Positions 16,669 to 24,094 of a stretch of DNA of 25,269 bases are shown here, piece after piece; position 1 is the first letter of the stretch, and each line of letters starts with the position of its first letter. The position numbers were made by a program, and so were the translations under genes. The notes below the pieces were generated by a model that did not search any database, was not told where the DNA came from, and saw nothing but the letters and a program-made list of their open reading frames with translations. The stretch covers positions 62,501 to 87,769 of the forward strand of contig CAJNDS010000696.1 in assembly GCA_905221605.1 (NCBI GenBank), written 5' to 3'. Origin of the DNA: Symbiodinium natans (Eukaryota; Sar; Dinophyceae; Suessiales; Symbiodiniaceae).

Positions 16669-17313
16669 CTCTTCTTCCGCTTCCTTTTAACTGATAAAAC
16701 ACAAGAAAGGAACTCATATGATAAAGCAGTGAAAAGGTAAGCAGAGGGCGACTCCTTGCGCGTGAGCCTTTCCATAATACTCCATCATATTCATCCTCTC
16801 GGCCTATCTCTTCTGTTCCTTTCCTTACTCTTCTCCTTCTCATAGTTCTTCCTTTTTGTTTTTCTCATTTCGAAAAGAAAGAGGGAAGGGAGAAACAAGG
16901 GAGAGAGAATAGATAAAGAAGAGCGCCATCTTCTCTATTCATCTGTCTTCTATTCTCTTCCTTGCTCTTCCCATTAAATATGCAATCCTTGGTATCTCTC
17001 CTCTCTCCTTCTCTCTTCCTCCAACAGATGTGCTTTTGGATCGTTTTCTGCATCTTCAAGCGAGCAAAAAGGACACAGAATGCGATTAAAAGGGACGCCC
17101 ATGTTGGATTGGCAGCAAGCCCAGCTGATGCTCATGATTCTCTCTCTTTCCCTACATATGGGCGATGGAACGGGTGTCCTTTTCAATCGTTTTCTGCATC
17201 TTCAAGAGAAAAAGGGACACCCCACAAGAAGGAAAAGTAACATAAGAGATAGGGAGGGAAATTGAAGAACTCCTCATTGTACTTGGTCATTCCCTTTCCT
17301 CTCTTCTTATCTG
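16669..17313 (+). repeat. Pyrimidine-rich long repeat, copy 2
   Basis: Near-identical to copy 1. It lacks ~29 bases near 16935 and carries a ~28-base insertion near 17265. Confidence 0.88.
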
Positions 17314-17695
17314 CCCATTTTCTGTGCGCCTTGTTTTGTCTCCCCCTCTTCTCCCATCATCTCTCTTCTGGTCTTTTCTTTGCTCTTCCCATTAAAAATG
17401 CAACCCTTTTTATGTCTCCTCTCTCCTTCTCTCTCCCTCCTCTTCTCCTGTTCCCTTCTAAACGACAAAAACGCAAGAAAGGAAGAATAAGAGGGGAATG
17501 GAGGCCCTGTTCCTTTTCCTCTTTCAATGGATGGGGGAAGTGGGCGGAGTTGGCCCCTTGCCCGTACACCCTCCCCATGCTTCAGCAAACCCCTCCTCTC
17601 GCCCTATCGCCTCTGTTTTTTTCCTTGTGCCCAAACGGAAAACGAAAACGGGTTCCTTTATATGTTCATTGTCCTTCCTTTTGTTTTTTATTTCA
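17314..17695 (+). repeat. Diverged pyrimidine-rich repeat unit
   Basis: It contains GCGCCTTGTTTTGTCTCC, CTCTTCCCATTAAAAATGCA and GACAAAAACGCAAGAAAGG. These are diverged forms of the same landmarks in the same order, so it is an older unit of the same family. The open frames of 90-150 codons here are CT-rich artefacts. Confidence 0.65.
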
Positions 17696-18468
17696 CAGGG
17701 AAAAGAACCAGAGAAGAGGAAGATAAGAACGAGAGGTGAGATGAAAACGGCACCATCTTCTCTTTGCCTTATTTTTGCACCTCCCTCTCCTGTCTTAATT
17801 TCTCTTCCACTCTTTTTTTCCATTGCTCTTCCCATAATATTGCATTCCTTTTGATAACTCACAGGAAATTAAAATGGCCTCCTTGTTGTCTCTCCTCTCT
17901 CACTTCCCTTTCCCTTCTCTCCTTCTGTTTCCTTTTAATTTTAACTGATAAAACACAAGAAAGGAGCTTGTAAAATCAAGCAGTGGAAGGGTAAGCAGAA
18001 GGTGACTCCTTGTGCGTGGACCTTTGCCGTACTTCACCATACCCCTCTTTTCGGCCTATCTCTTCGGCTCTTTTCCTAACCCTTCTTCTTTTCATCTTTC
18101 TTTTTGTTTTTCTCATTTCGAAAAGACAGAGGGAACGGAGAGATAAGGGAGAGAGGATAGATAAAGAAGAGTACCATCTTCTTTGCGCCTTGTTTTATCT
18201 CTCTTCTATTCTTTTCTTGGCTCTTCCCATGAAAATCGTGTTCCTCTTATCTTTCCCTCCTTCTCTCCCTTCTCTTCTCCTCACGAGAGCCTTCGACTTT
18301 AGGATTGAGGAGAAAAAGAGAAGAGAAAAGAGGAACTACCTGGTTCTTGTTCCTGAGGCCTCCATAGTACGACTGACGTGACAGCAGCGTACCCTCGTGG
18401 AAACGTGTATGGCTATAAGAAAACCCGAGTCCCAGCTTCCAAATAGACCCTATTTAAGCCACCCACGG
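17696..18468 (+). repeat. Right end of mosaic; inverted copy at 24493-25269
   Basis: It starts with a further diverged pyrimidine-rich unit (landmark TTAACTGATAAAACACAAG at about 17942). It continues through 18260-18430 and ends in the 30-bp boundary motif at 18430-18459. The reverse complement at 24493-25269 differs at only about half a dozen positions by eye, including single-base indels near 17935 and 18110. Confidence 0.9.
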
Positions 18469-18506
18469 GGGGGGGGTGGACCCAAAACCCACCATTAACC
18501 CAGAGC

Positions 18507-18524
18507 GGGGGGGGGGGGGGGGGG
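18507..18524 (+). repeat. G18 homopolymer
   Basis: 18 consecutive G just outside the mosaic, preceded by CCATTAACCCAGAGC. This is similar to the CATGAACCACAGC that precedes the G13 at the left border. Confidence 0.85.
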
Positions 18525-18599
18525 TGGCGCCTATGCTGGCCCATATAAGCCCTATGTCAACCCTATGTAAACCCCGATATAAACCCTTGATATAAGCCC

Positions 18600-18640
18600 G
18601 GGTTTAGGGTTTAGGGTTTAGGGTTTAGGGTTTAGGGTTC
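18600..18640 (+). repeat. TTTAGGG array, six units
   Basis: Perfect G-strand units immediately before fold-back B1. Confidence 0.92.
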
Positions 18641-18644
18641 CAAG

Positions 18645-18742
18645 GCAGTTACATGGTCCACTAGTATGGTCCCTTACCTTCTTTCAAGGGGTATATACGG
18701 GGTTGCATAAGGGGTCCCCATGTAAGGGCCCATGCTACGGCT
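18645..18742 (+). repeat. Fold-back element family B, copy B1 (short)
   Basis: Arms TTACATGGTCC...TATGGTCCCTTACC and GTAAGGGCCCATG pair imperfectly. It aligns to B2 with an internal deletion, keeping the GGGGTATA(T/A)ACGGGGT centre. Confidence 0.62.
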
Positions 18743-18746
18743 ATAG

Positions 18747-18842
18747 CCCTAAACCCTAAACCCTAAACCCTAAACCCTAGACCCTAGACCCTAAACCCTA
18801 AACCCTAAACCCTAGACCCTAAACCCTAAACCCTAAACCCTT
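18747..18842 (-). repeat. CCCTAAA array with CCCTAGA units
   Basis: About 13 C-strand units. CCCTAGA variants are interspersed in two places. Confidence 0.92.
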
Positions 18843-18852
18843 AAGACAGGCG

Positions 18853-18933
18853 GGGACCCTGAAGACAAAGAAGCCCGCCGGAGCCTTCCTGTCGCTGATG
18901 GGCGACCACGAGCTTCTTGGCCCAGACTGCTAG
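18853..18933 (+). CDS. Candidate exon-like islet, unrecognised
   Basis: The islet lies between CCCTAAA (left) and TTTAGGG-like (right) arrays. One frame is open for 26 codons to TAG 18931-18933 (contains TLKTKKPAGAFLSLMGDHEL). TTAAGACAG ending at 18849 is a possible acceptor. A second frame is also open (GGDPEDKEARRSLPVADG). Confidence 0.26.
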   Translation, partial: GTLKTKKPAGAFLSLMGDHELLGPDC

Positions 18934-19060
18934 GGTGTTAGGGGGTTTTGGGGTTTTAGGGTTTAGGATTTTGGGGTTTAGCGGTTTAGGGTTTTGGGGT
19001 TTTAGGGTTTAGGGTTTTGGGGTTAGGGTTTGGGTTTTGGGATTGGACTTTTGGGTTCAG
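18934..19060 (+). repeat. Degenerate TTTAGGG tract
   Basis: G-strand units rich in GGGGTTTTAGGG and GGGTTTTGGGG variants. Confidence 0.85.
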
Positions 19061-19971
19061 GGCTTAGGGAAGAAAAGGGGGATTAATCGCCTGGGTTGGG
19101 ACAGGTACGGAGCCGTCTCCCAACACTTGGCGTCCATGCTGTTTTGGGGTCTTCGCCGTATAATTTTTGTTCTTTGCTTGATACACAATACTCCTTATAC
19201 ATACAAGAAAGTCGGTAGCTCACAGGGTTCACTCTTATGAATGGGCATATCTTGTAATGACTAGTACTGAAGGAAAAAGAGCAAAACACGACATTAAGGA
19301 AGGAAAGGTCATGTGCTCAGGATGTTATTGTAGAGGATATTCTATCACAGAGGCGAACAATGGATGGACAGTTTTTTTGTGTTTACTTCTTGGCATTGGT
19401 ATTATGTTCCTGAAGACGAACTGACTTCCAAGCTCGTGGATCATTCCTTATGAATGGGGCTCCTGTGGTTAATCTCATAAGACTGTTGAAAAAGCTGTTT
19501 GTTTCTTGGTGCTCCGTTAAGAAGACCTTTTGGGATTGACAACTTCACTGTTCCCGTACCTAACTGAGTCGCTTACCTCACCGAGAGGGGGAATAGAGGA
19601 GAGATTGGAAAGGACACAGTAAAACCCACACTTGTATCGCTCGTGCATCCACAATGTCAGTCAGTTAGCACTATTGTGTTCGAGCTCTTTCAACGTGACG
19701 AATTTAGGAAATCCATGAGCGTACATCGGCTAACAAAGGTCATTATGCTGTTTTGCTGGTTTTGTTCGTCTTCCACTTTCTGGCCGCTGTTGATGTTCTT
19801 CCTATCTTACGGGAGAAATCAGCAGACCTGGGAATCACTTAGGATATCACATGAATCTTCATGTACCCTCCTCTCTCAGGAACAGGTTGCTTATAATGAA
19901 GAGGCTGAGAAAATCATTTGTCCTAGATACATACTCACCAGCTGCTGGGAGTAAGAGCGTAGGCTGAATTA
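19061..19971. other. 900-bp unique segment, largest telomere-repeat-free islet of the right half
   Basis: No satellite or telomere-like repeats are seen. CTTATGAATGGGGC-like words recur at about 19233 and 19447. Stop-free stretches are short except for the ORF at 19715-19957. No RNA gene was recognised. Confidence 0.5.
19715..19957 (+). CDS. Hypothetical small ORF, possible membrane peptide
   Basis: ATG at 19715 opens 80 codons at most, and the frame is open upstream to about 19643 without another ATG. Residues about 10-30 are hydrophobic (VIMLFCWFCSSSTFWPLLMF), which could be one membrane segment or signal anchor. The C-terminal part is polar (EQVAYNEEAEKIICPRYI). A CACCAG near the end could be a splice acceptor for a different reading. 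No homologue is recognised, and the region may simply be an intron. Confidence 0.2.
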
Positions 19972-20000
19972 GACCTTAAACCTGAAACCCTAATTTCACA

Positions 20001-20080
20001 CCCTAAACCCAAAACCCTAAACCCTAAACCCTAAACCCTAAACCCTAAACCCTAAACCCTAAACCCTAAACCCTAAACAC
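20001..20080 (-). repeat. CCCTAAA array
   Basis: About 11 C-strand units, nearly perfect. Confidence 0.93.
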
Positions 20081-20095
20081 TAAGTTCAAGTTGCG

Positions 20096-20182
20096 GGGAC
20101 TCGGCATGCTGGCAGGCTTCGCATCGCGCAAGAGGAGCTGCAGAGGCTGTGGAGGATGCGAAGCAATCTTCTGGGAACTTAG
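20096..20182 (+). CDS. Candidate exon-like islet, unrecognised
   Basis: 28 open codons to TAG at 20180-20182 (contains RIAQEELQRLWRMRSNLL, a typical charged helical peptide). CATGCTGGCAG ending at 20115 is an acceptor-like site, so the exon may start at 20116. The stop is made by the first base pairs of the TTTAGGG array that follows. An alternative frame is Cys/Gly-rich. It is flanked by CCCTAAA (left) and TTTAGGG (right). Confidence 0.3.
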   Translation, partial: GTRHAGRLRIAQEELQRLWRMRSNLLGT

Positions 20183-20380
20183 GGTTTAGGTTTTAGGGTT
20201 TAGGGTTTAGGGTTTAGGGAAGAGCTCAAAGCCGTACAAGGTTGATGAGGTTAGGGTTTGGGTTTTTCTTGGCGGTTTGGGGTTCCAGGACCTGTGGGGT
20301 TTAGGGTGAGGCTTTGAGGACTTGAGCTCCCGAAAATGATTTCCTTGAAAGGGTTTTGGGGTTCAGGGCCATGTTCAGGG
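20183..20380 (+). repeat. TTTAGGG array decaying into GGGTTTGGGG-like sequence
   Basis: A clean array to about 20218, then scattered G-strand words with unique interruptions. Confidence 0.8.
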
Positions 20381-20414
20381 CATTGCAGGGGGGCCCGCTT
20401 TATATAGTAACTGT

Positions 20415-20566
20415 AGTTAAGGGACTTCTGGAACCCAATTTAAGGTCCTTGTAACTCTAGTTGTACCGGGGGCCCCCCCCCCCTCCTTGTAGCAGCCAGC
20501 AACTCCAAAGTTTGGGTTTTAGCAGGTTTTCGAGCTGGGGTTTCGGCATGAGCATGGCATTGCAGG
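20415..20566 (+). repeat. Dispersed repeat G, copy 1
   Basis: It aligns with 24095-24236 in the same orientation. Shared landmarks are ACCCAATTTAAGG, TAACTCTA, CTTGTAGCAGCCA, AAAGTTTGG and CGAGCTG(G/A)GGTTTC. A C12 run in this copy is absent from the other. Confidence 0.78.
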
Positions 20567-20597
20567 AGGGGTCTTGAAGTCCAAAAGGACTGAAGAC

Positions 20598-20636
20598 CCT
20601 AAACTCCCTAAACCCTTAAACCCTAAACCCTAATCC
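20598..20636 (-). repeat. CCCTAAA short array
   Basis: C-strand units immediately left of fold-back B2. Confidence 0.85.
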
Positions 20637-20638
20637 CG

Positions 20639-20778
20639 GGTTGTTTCATGTTTCATGGGCCCTGAATATGGTCCCTGACCCTCTTTAAAGGATTCTGACG
20701 TATGGGCCTTTGGGTTGATAGGGGTATAAACGGGGTCCCCTTTTAAAGGGGGCCATACTGAGGGCCCATGCAACAACC
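20639..20778 (+). repeat. Fold-back element family B, copy B2
   Basis: A 140-bp inverted repeat with outer arms GGTTGTTTCATG and CATGCAACAACC, then ATGGGCCCT / AGGGCCCAT and TATGGTCCCT / GGGGGCCATA. It aligns along its length with the reverse complement of B3. Confidence 0.8.
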
Positions 20779-20779
20779 T

Positions 20780-20828
20780 TAAACCCTAAACCTTACACCC
20801 TAAACCCTCAACCCTGAACCCTAAACCT
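20780..20828 (-). repeat. CCCTAAA array, degenerate
   Basis: Five to six C-strand units with CCTTACA and CCCTGAA variants. Confidence 0.85.
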
Positions 20829-20949
20829 TGGCTGTCCTAAGAAGACCCCCAAACGTAAAGCCGGCAAGGACCAGTCCTCTGAACCGCTACTTCATACCGA
20901 TCTCCAAGCTGCCTCCGCTAGGCTGCTGCTGTTAGGGTTCAGGGTTTAG
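20827..20949 (+). CDS. Candidate exon-like islet, basic, unrecognised
   Basis: 40 open codons to a TAG inside the right-hand TTTAGGG array. It starts lysine-rich (PKKTPKRKAGKDQSSEP) and continues HTDLQAASARLLL. GGCTGTCCTAAG ending at 20841 is a possible acceptor. The lysine cluster could be a nuclear-localisation-like segment, which is speculation. Confidence 0.28.
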   Translation, partial: LGCPKKTPKRKAGKDQSSEPLLHTDLQAASARLLLLGFRV

Positions 20950-21125
20950 GGTTTAGGGTTTGGGTTTAGGGTTTTGGGTTTGGGGTTTAGGGTTTTGGGT
21001 TTTGGGTTTGGGGTTTAGGGTTTAGGGTTTAGGTGTCAAGGGGAAACCCGGGTTCCCAGTGTCATGGTTCTGCGGGTATGTGGGGTTTAGGGTTCTGAGG
21101 ATTCTGGGGTTTAGGGGTTAGGGTT
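20931..21125 (+). repeat. TTTAGGG array with TTTTGGG variants
   Basis: G-strand units to about 21035, then decayed copies. Confidence 0.88.
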
Positions 21126-21420
21126 TGGGAGTTCAGGAGGTTTAGTATAAGTCTGCGGGCTTTCGTTGGGTGGGTCTTGCTATATGATCACTTCTCTGAG
21201 GAATAGCCCCTCTCGGGTTACTATTACATTACGGCCCCTCATATTTAGGGCGCCCCCAAAAGGGACCATCATGCTGAGAAATGACCATATTCCCTTTAAG
21301 GGACAGTACTTGAATCCTTGGGTCCAGTTCTCTTTTCTAAGGGGATACAGGCTACCCTGGGTATATTCTGAACACGGGAAATGCACCCAGCACTTAAGTT
21401 CAATTTCAGGCATGCTTCGT
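21126..21420. other. Unique islet with overlapping weak ORFs
   Basis: About 295 bp between TTTAGGG and CCCTAAA arrays. It is open on both strands (plus 21166-21438, minus 21180-21413). It includes AAAAGGGACCATC and TTCCCTTTAAGGGACAG, which resemble fold-back arms, so it may be a decayed fold-back rather than a gene. Confidence 0.4.
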
Positions 21421-21421
21421 C

Positions 21422-21545
21422 TAAGCCCTAAACCCTAGACCCTCATCCCTTAAAACCCATGAACCCTAAACCTCAAACCCCAAGCCCTAAACCCTAAACC
21501 CTAAACCCCAAACCCTAAACCCCAAACCCTAAACCCTAAACCCCT
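21422..21545 (-). repeat. CCCTAAA array with CCCCAAA variants
   Basis: About 16 C-strand units. Confidence 0.9.
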
Positions 21546-21640
21546 GGGGCATGTGAAACGCCCAAGGCGCCGACCCACGGCTGGCCATCCCAAACCAAGC
21601 GCCTCGGTGCTGCCCCAAAAACAGCCAAGGGCTCAGACAC
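21543..21640 (+). CDS. Candidate exon-like islet, unrecognised
   Basis: One frame reads CETPKAPTHGWPSQTKRLGA and continues polar to about 21640, where a T-rich/G-rich stretch begins. It is flanked by CCCTAAA (left) and TTTAGGG (right). No clear splice sites are seen. Confidence 0.2.
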
Positions 21641-21664
21641 CTTTTTTGTTTCTTTGTTTGTTTA

Positions 21665-22015
21665 CGGGGGGGGGGGTGGGGGATGGGTTTTGGGCTTTGG
21701 GTTTAGGGTTTTTCTTGTTTAGGGTTTAATTAGGGTTTAATTAGGGTTTAGGATTTCTTTGTTCTTTTTTTGGGAGGGGGCCGGGGGGTTCTGGGGATTC
21801 TAGCATTCTCGGGTTATAGGGTAATAGGGAGCCAGGGTCATGGGGTATGGGGTTAGGGTTTGGGCATACAGGGGTTTGGGGTCTTGGGGGGATGTGCGGC
21901 CGGGGGGGGGGGGGGTTTTGCAGTTGCTTTAGTTTTTTGGGGGGGCTCTAGGAGTGACGGGGTTTTGGGTTTGGGGTCTCGGCGCGGCTGTGCGGGGTTT
22001 GTGTTTTAGTGTTTC
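21665..22015 (+). repeat. Degenerate TTTAGGG / poly-G tract
   Basis: G-strand telomere-like words, G10-G15 runs (near 21666 and 21903) and TTTAATTAGGG variants (21718-21745). The whole stretch is very G-rich. Confidence 0.82.
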
Positions 22016-22029
22016 AGGTAACAGTCTTC

Positions 22030-22110
22030 AACCCTAAGCCCTAAGCCCTAAACCCTAGACCCTAAACCCTAAACCCTAAACCCTAAACCCTAAACCCTAA
22101 ACCCTAAACC
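22030..22110 (-). repeat. CCCTAAA array
   Basis: About 11 C-strand units, the first few CCCTAAG. Confidence 0.92.
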
Positions 22111-22220
22111 TTCCCAGTGCGTGCATTGAGGTGGAACTTCCAGAGCTGGCAGGCGAGTGTGGCAGAGCGCTCTGGTTCTGGGTCGCTGCTGGATTGGGTT
22201 TTGCAGGGTCTTTTCCCTAA
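22107..22220 (+). CDS. Candidate exon-like islet, unrecognised
   Basis: 37 open codons to TAA 22218-22220, containing IEVELPELAGECGRALWFWV. AACCTTCCCAG ending at 22117 is an acceptor-like site. A second frame is open further (RALRWNFQSWQASVAERSGS) and stops in the TTTAGGG array on the right. Confidence 0.28.
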   Translation, partial: NLPSACIEVELPELAGECGRALWFWVAAGLGFAGSFP

Positions 22221-22230
22221 GGCTCCAAGC

Positions 22231-22262
22231 TGCCATTAGGGTTTAGGGTTTAGGGTTTAGGG
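22231..22262 (+). repeat. TTTAGGG array, four units
   Basis: Short perfect G-strand array to the right of the islet. Confidence 0.9.
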
Positions 22263-22278
22263 GCCAGCAACCATATAA

Positions 22279-22378
22279 GGGGTTTCCGATAAGAGGGGTA
22301 CCCTTTTAGGGGGTTCCTACAATAAGGAGTATCGTATTTGGGGGTACATTAGGGGTATGCCTCTTTTGGGAAATGCCC
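22279..22378 (+). repeat. Fold-back element family A, copy A3
   Basis: 100 bp. It begins GGTTTCCGATAAGAGGGGTA and ends CTCTTTTGGGAAATGCCC. It aligns end to end with the reverse complement of A1 (GGGTTTCCGAAAATGGGGTA ... CTATTTTGG). Confidence 0.75.
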
Positions 22379-22570
22379 AAATCGCGCAAAGTAGGTGTTA
22401 TTTATAGACTTCAGACCCCAATCTGGGCATTATTTTGTATAGTTGGAGCTCGAGGGTTTGAGTTTTGAATTCGTGGTCTTGTGGGGTTTTGTGGGGTGTT
22501 GTAGGTTTGTTTGCGGGGTTTTGTAGGGTCTTGTGGGCTTGCAATGCCACCATTCTGGGTTTCTTTGCCG

Positions 22571-22618
22571 TAAACCCTAAACCATAAACCCTAAACCCTA
22601 AACCCTAAACCCTAAACC
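22571..22618 (-). repeat. CCCTAAA array
   Basis: About six C-strand units left of the next islet. Confidence 0.9.
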
Positions 22619-22630
22619 GCTTCTCGACAG

Positions 22631-22674
22631 AATCGGCCTCCGACGGATATTGTGCAATTCCGTACTGGCTGTTA
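22631..22674 (+). CDS. Candidate internal micro-exon, unrecognised
   Basis: 44 bases lie between GCTTCTCGACAG (acceptor) and TTA/GTAGGG (donor). All three frames are open (for example IGLRRILCNSVLAV), so the frame is undetermined. Confidence 0.22.
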
Positions 22675-22704
22675 GTAGGGAATTTTGGAAATAGGTTCCC
22701 AGGG

Positions 22705-22746
22705 TTTCGGGTTTAGGGTTTAGGGTTTTGGGTTTAGGGTTTAGGC
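22705..22746 (+). repeat. TTTAGGG short array
   Basis: G-strand units with GGGTTTCGGG and GGGTTTTGGG variants, right of the islet. Confidence 0.85.
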
Positions 22747-22920
22747 TGTATCATCTTTTAAACGGTTCTGAGGGGAATAGAAGGCACCGATTTCCCGAAG
22801 TCCCTACCAAGAAATGTGTAAGGTTTTGCGAGTCATGCTTCCTTCTTGCGTTCTAGCTTGGGTACCCTCAAGGAGGGGTCAAAATTTAGGGTTCAGGGTG
22901 TAGGGTTGAAGGTGTATCAT

Positions 22921-23055
22921 AGGGTAGTTTCATGGTCTCTCAGTATGGGCCCTTTAAGAGGGACCCCATATATACCCTATATAAATGAAGAGCCCATACA
23001 TCAGAACCCTCTGAAGGAGGTTAGGGACCACATGAAGGGCCCATGAAGCTACCCT
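22921..23055 (-). repeat. Fold-back element family B, copy B3
   Basis: A 135-bp inverted repeat with arms AGGGTAGTTTCATGG and CCATGAAGCTACCCT. Its reverse complement aligns with B2 through TTCATGGGCCCT, TGGTCCCT, TTCTGA.GTATGGGC and GGGGTCCC blocks. Confidence 0.78.
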
Positions 23056-23261
23056 TAGAGTTTTTTGGTTGGGGCATCTAGTTAGTTGAGGCCCACCTTG
23101 CAGCTGTATCTGTTCAGAGCTGCTCGCTTTCATGGAGCAAAGATGGAAACTTAACCTAAACTCCTAAACCCTATTATAGCCCTGAGCCCTGAACCGTGGG
23201 GTTTAGCCTTTAGGGTGTAGTAGAAGGGGCCCGAAATACCCAAGCCATAGCCTATAACCTT

Positions 23262-23425
23262 AAACCCGACATCCCCGCCCCCACCACGTGCTGGCGTGTT
23301 GCTGCTGTGGTGCTGCGGGATGTCCTGCATGGAGCTCAGGAAGCCCATGGTAGTGATACTTACAATGTGGTGTACTTGGGCTGTGCAGCAGTTCCCATCA
23401 AACGACTTCAAGGCTCGATGTTTAG
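23262..23425 (+). CDS. Candidate exon or gene remnant, unrecognised
   Basis: A frame open from at least 23220 to TGA at 23430-23432 reads, in part, VVLRDVLHGAQEAHGSDTY followed by NVVYLGCAAVPIKRLQG. It is markedly protein-like. The NVVYLG.AAV pattern faintly recalls a PTB/PID-domain strand, but this is too little to assign. Other frames and the minus strand are also open. It may join the segment at 23513-23689. Confidence 0.28.
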
Positions 23426-23512
23426 ATATTGAGCTACATGGACTTGCAGGAAAGGTTTGCACTGATTATTTTATCCATGCTCCATGTCCTGAATCCTACC
23501 CTATACCTACAG

Positions 23513-23689
23513 GCTGTGCAGGCAGTTGCAACCAATGGAAACTGCAGGTTCGTAGAGCCTCCTGCAAGGCCCAACCACAAAACCCCTCGGCCTTCATCCC
23601 AACCTTCAGATGTTCCCCCTCAAGACTACCAGTCCTCAATAGGGATTCCGATCGCCCCCCACGATAATCCCTATTATAAGGACGGTTAG
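23513..23689 (+). CDS. Candidate 3' exon, proline-rich tail, unrecognised
   Basis: It follows a good acceptor-like end (ATCCTACCCTATACCTACAG at 23512). The frame then reads AVQAVATNGNCRFVEPPARP and a Pro/Ser/Gln-rich tail ending PIAPHDNPYYKDG, with TAG about 23687-23689. GTTTGC near 23455 or an upstream GT could be the donor of a ~60-base intron. The composition and clean C-terminus make it one of the best coding candidates. No family was identified. Confidence 0.33.
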   Translation, partial: AVQAVATNGNCRFVEPPARPNHKTPRPSSQPSDVPPQDYQSSIGIPIAPHDNPYYKDG

Positions 23690-23714
23690 TGTAAGGGGGA
23701 ACATCCCATGCCCA

Positions 23715-23782
23715 ACTCTCTAAACCCCAAACCGTAAACCCGAAACCCGAAACCCCAAACCCTAAACCCTAAACCCTAAACA
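23715..23782 (-). repeat. CCCTAAA-like array
   Basis: C-strand units with CCCGAAA and CCCCAAA variants, ending in three perfect units. Confidence 0.85.
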
Positions 23783-23871
23783 AACAACCCTCTCAACCCC
23801 AATAAGCCTTCTCCACCACCAACCCATATCCTCCACTAGCAGCTCTCCAGCTCGAAAGCGTCCGCAATATC

Positions 23872-23973
23872 TGGTAGTTCTCTAAATTGGGGTCCCTTTT
23901 TGGGTCCTCTACATAGTACGGCACCCTCAAAATCAGGAGCCCCAAAAAGGGACCCCAATTTAAAGAACTACCC
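23872..23973. repeat. 102-bp fold-back hairpin
   Basis: Arms 23872-23905 and 23940-23973 match at 31 of 34 bases (core AAATTGGGGTCCCTTTTTGG), with a 34-base loop. This is the cleanest single hairpin of the right half. Confidence 0.85.
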
Positions 23974-24094
23974 ATCTGGTGAACTCTGAGATTCTCTAGG
24001 ACCCAGAGTACTAGAGGGGTCGGAATAGCTATTAATAGTCTCCCCTTATGGTCCATTTATAATTGTACGAGAACAACCTCTGAGTTCTAACCTA

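Larger units (their letters stand above)
9593..18459. mobile_element. Putative 8.9-kb TIR-bounded satellite mosaic
   Basis: The 30 bases at 9593-9622 are identical to the reverse complement of 18430-18459, so the whole non-telomeric satellite block is bounded by perfect 30-bp terminal inverted repeats. Homopolymer tracts flank both sides (G13 at 9574-9586; G9 from 18467). Telomere-like sequence lies outside and none inside. It contains no transposase or other credible gene. A second copy of the right end, inverted, starts at 24504. A non-autonomous element is one reading; a recombination-built subtelomeric satellite island is another. Confidence 0.5.

Noticed and set aside
15747-18381. Several 60-150-codon frames in the pyrimidine-rich block, some signal-peptide-like
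   Set aside because: They occur on both strands, shift or break between copies at small indels, and owe their hydrophobic look to CT-rich codons. There is no sign of selection on a frame.
23151-23462. Minus-strand 103-codon frame
   Set aside because: It overlaps the plus-strand segments that have splice-like borders and more protein-like composition. A glycine run over a C-rich stretch and a telomere-like end weaken it.
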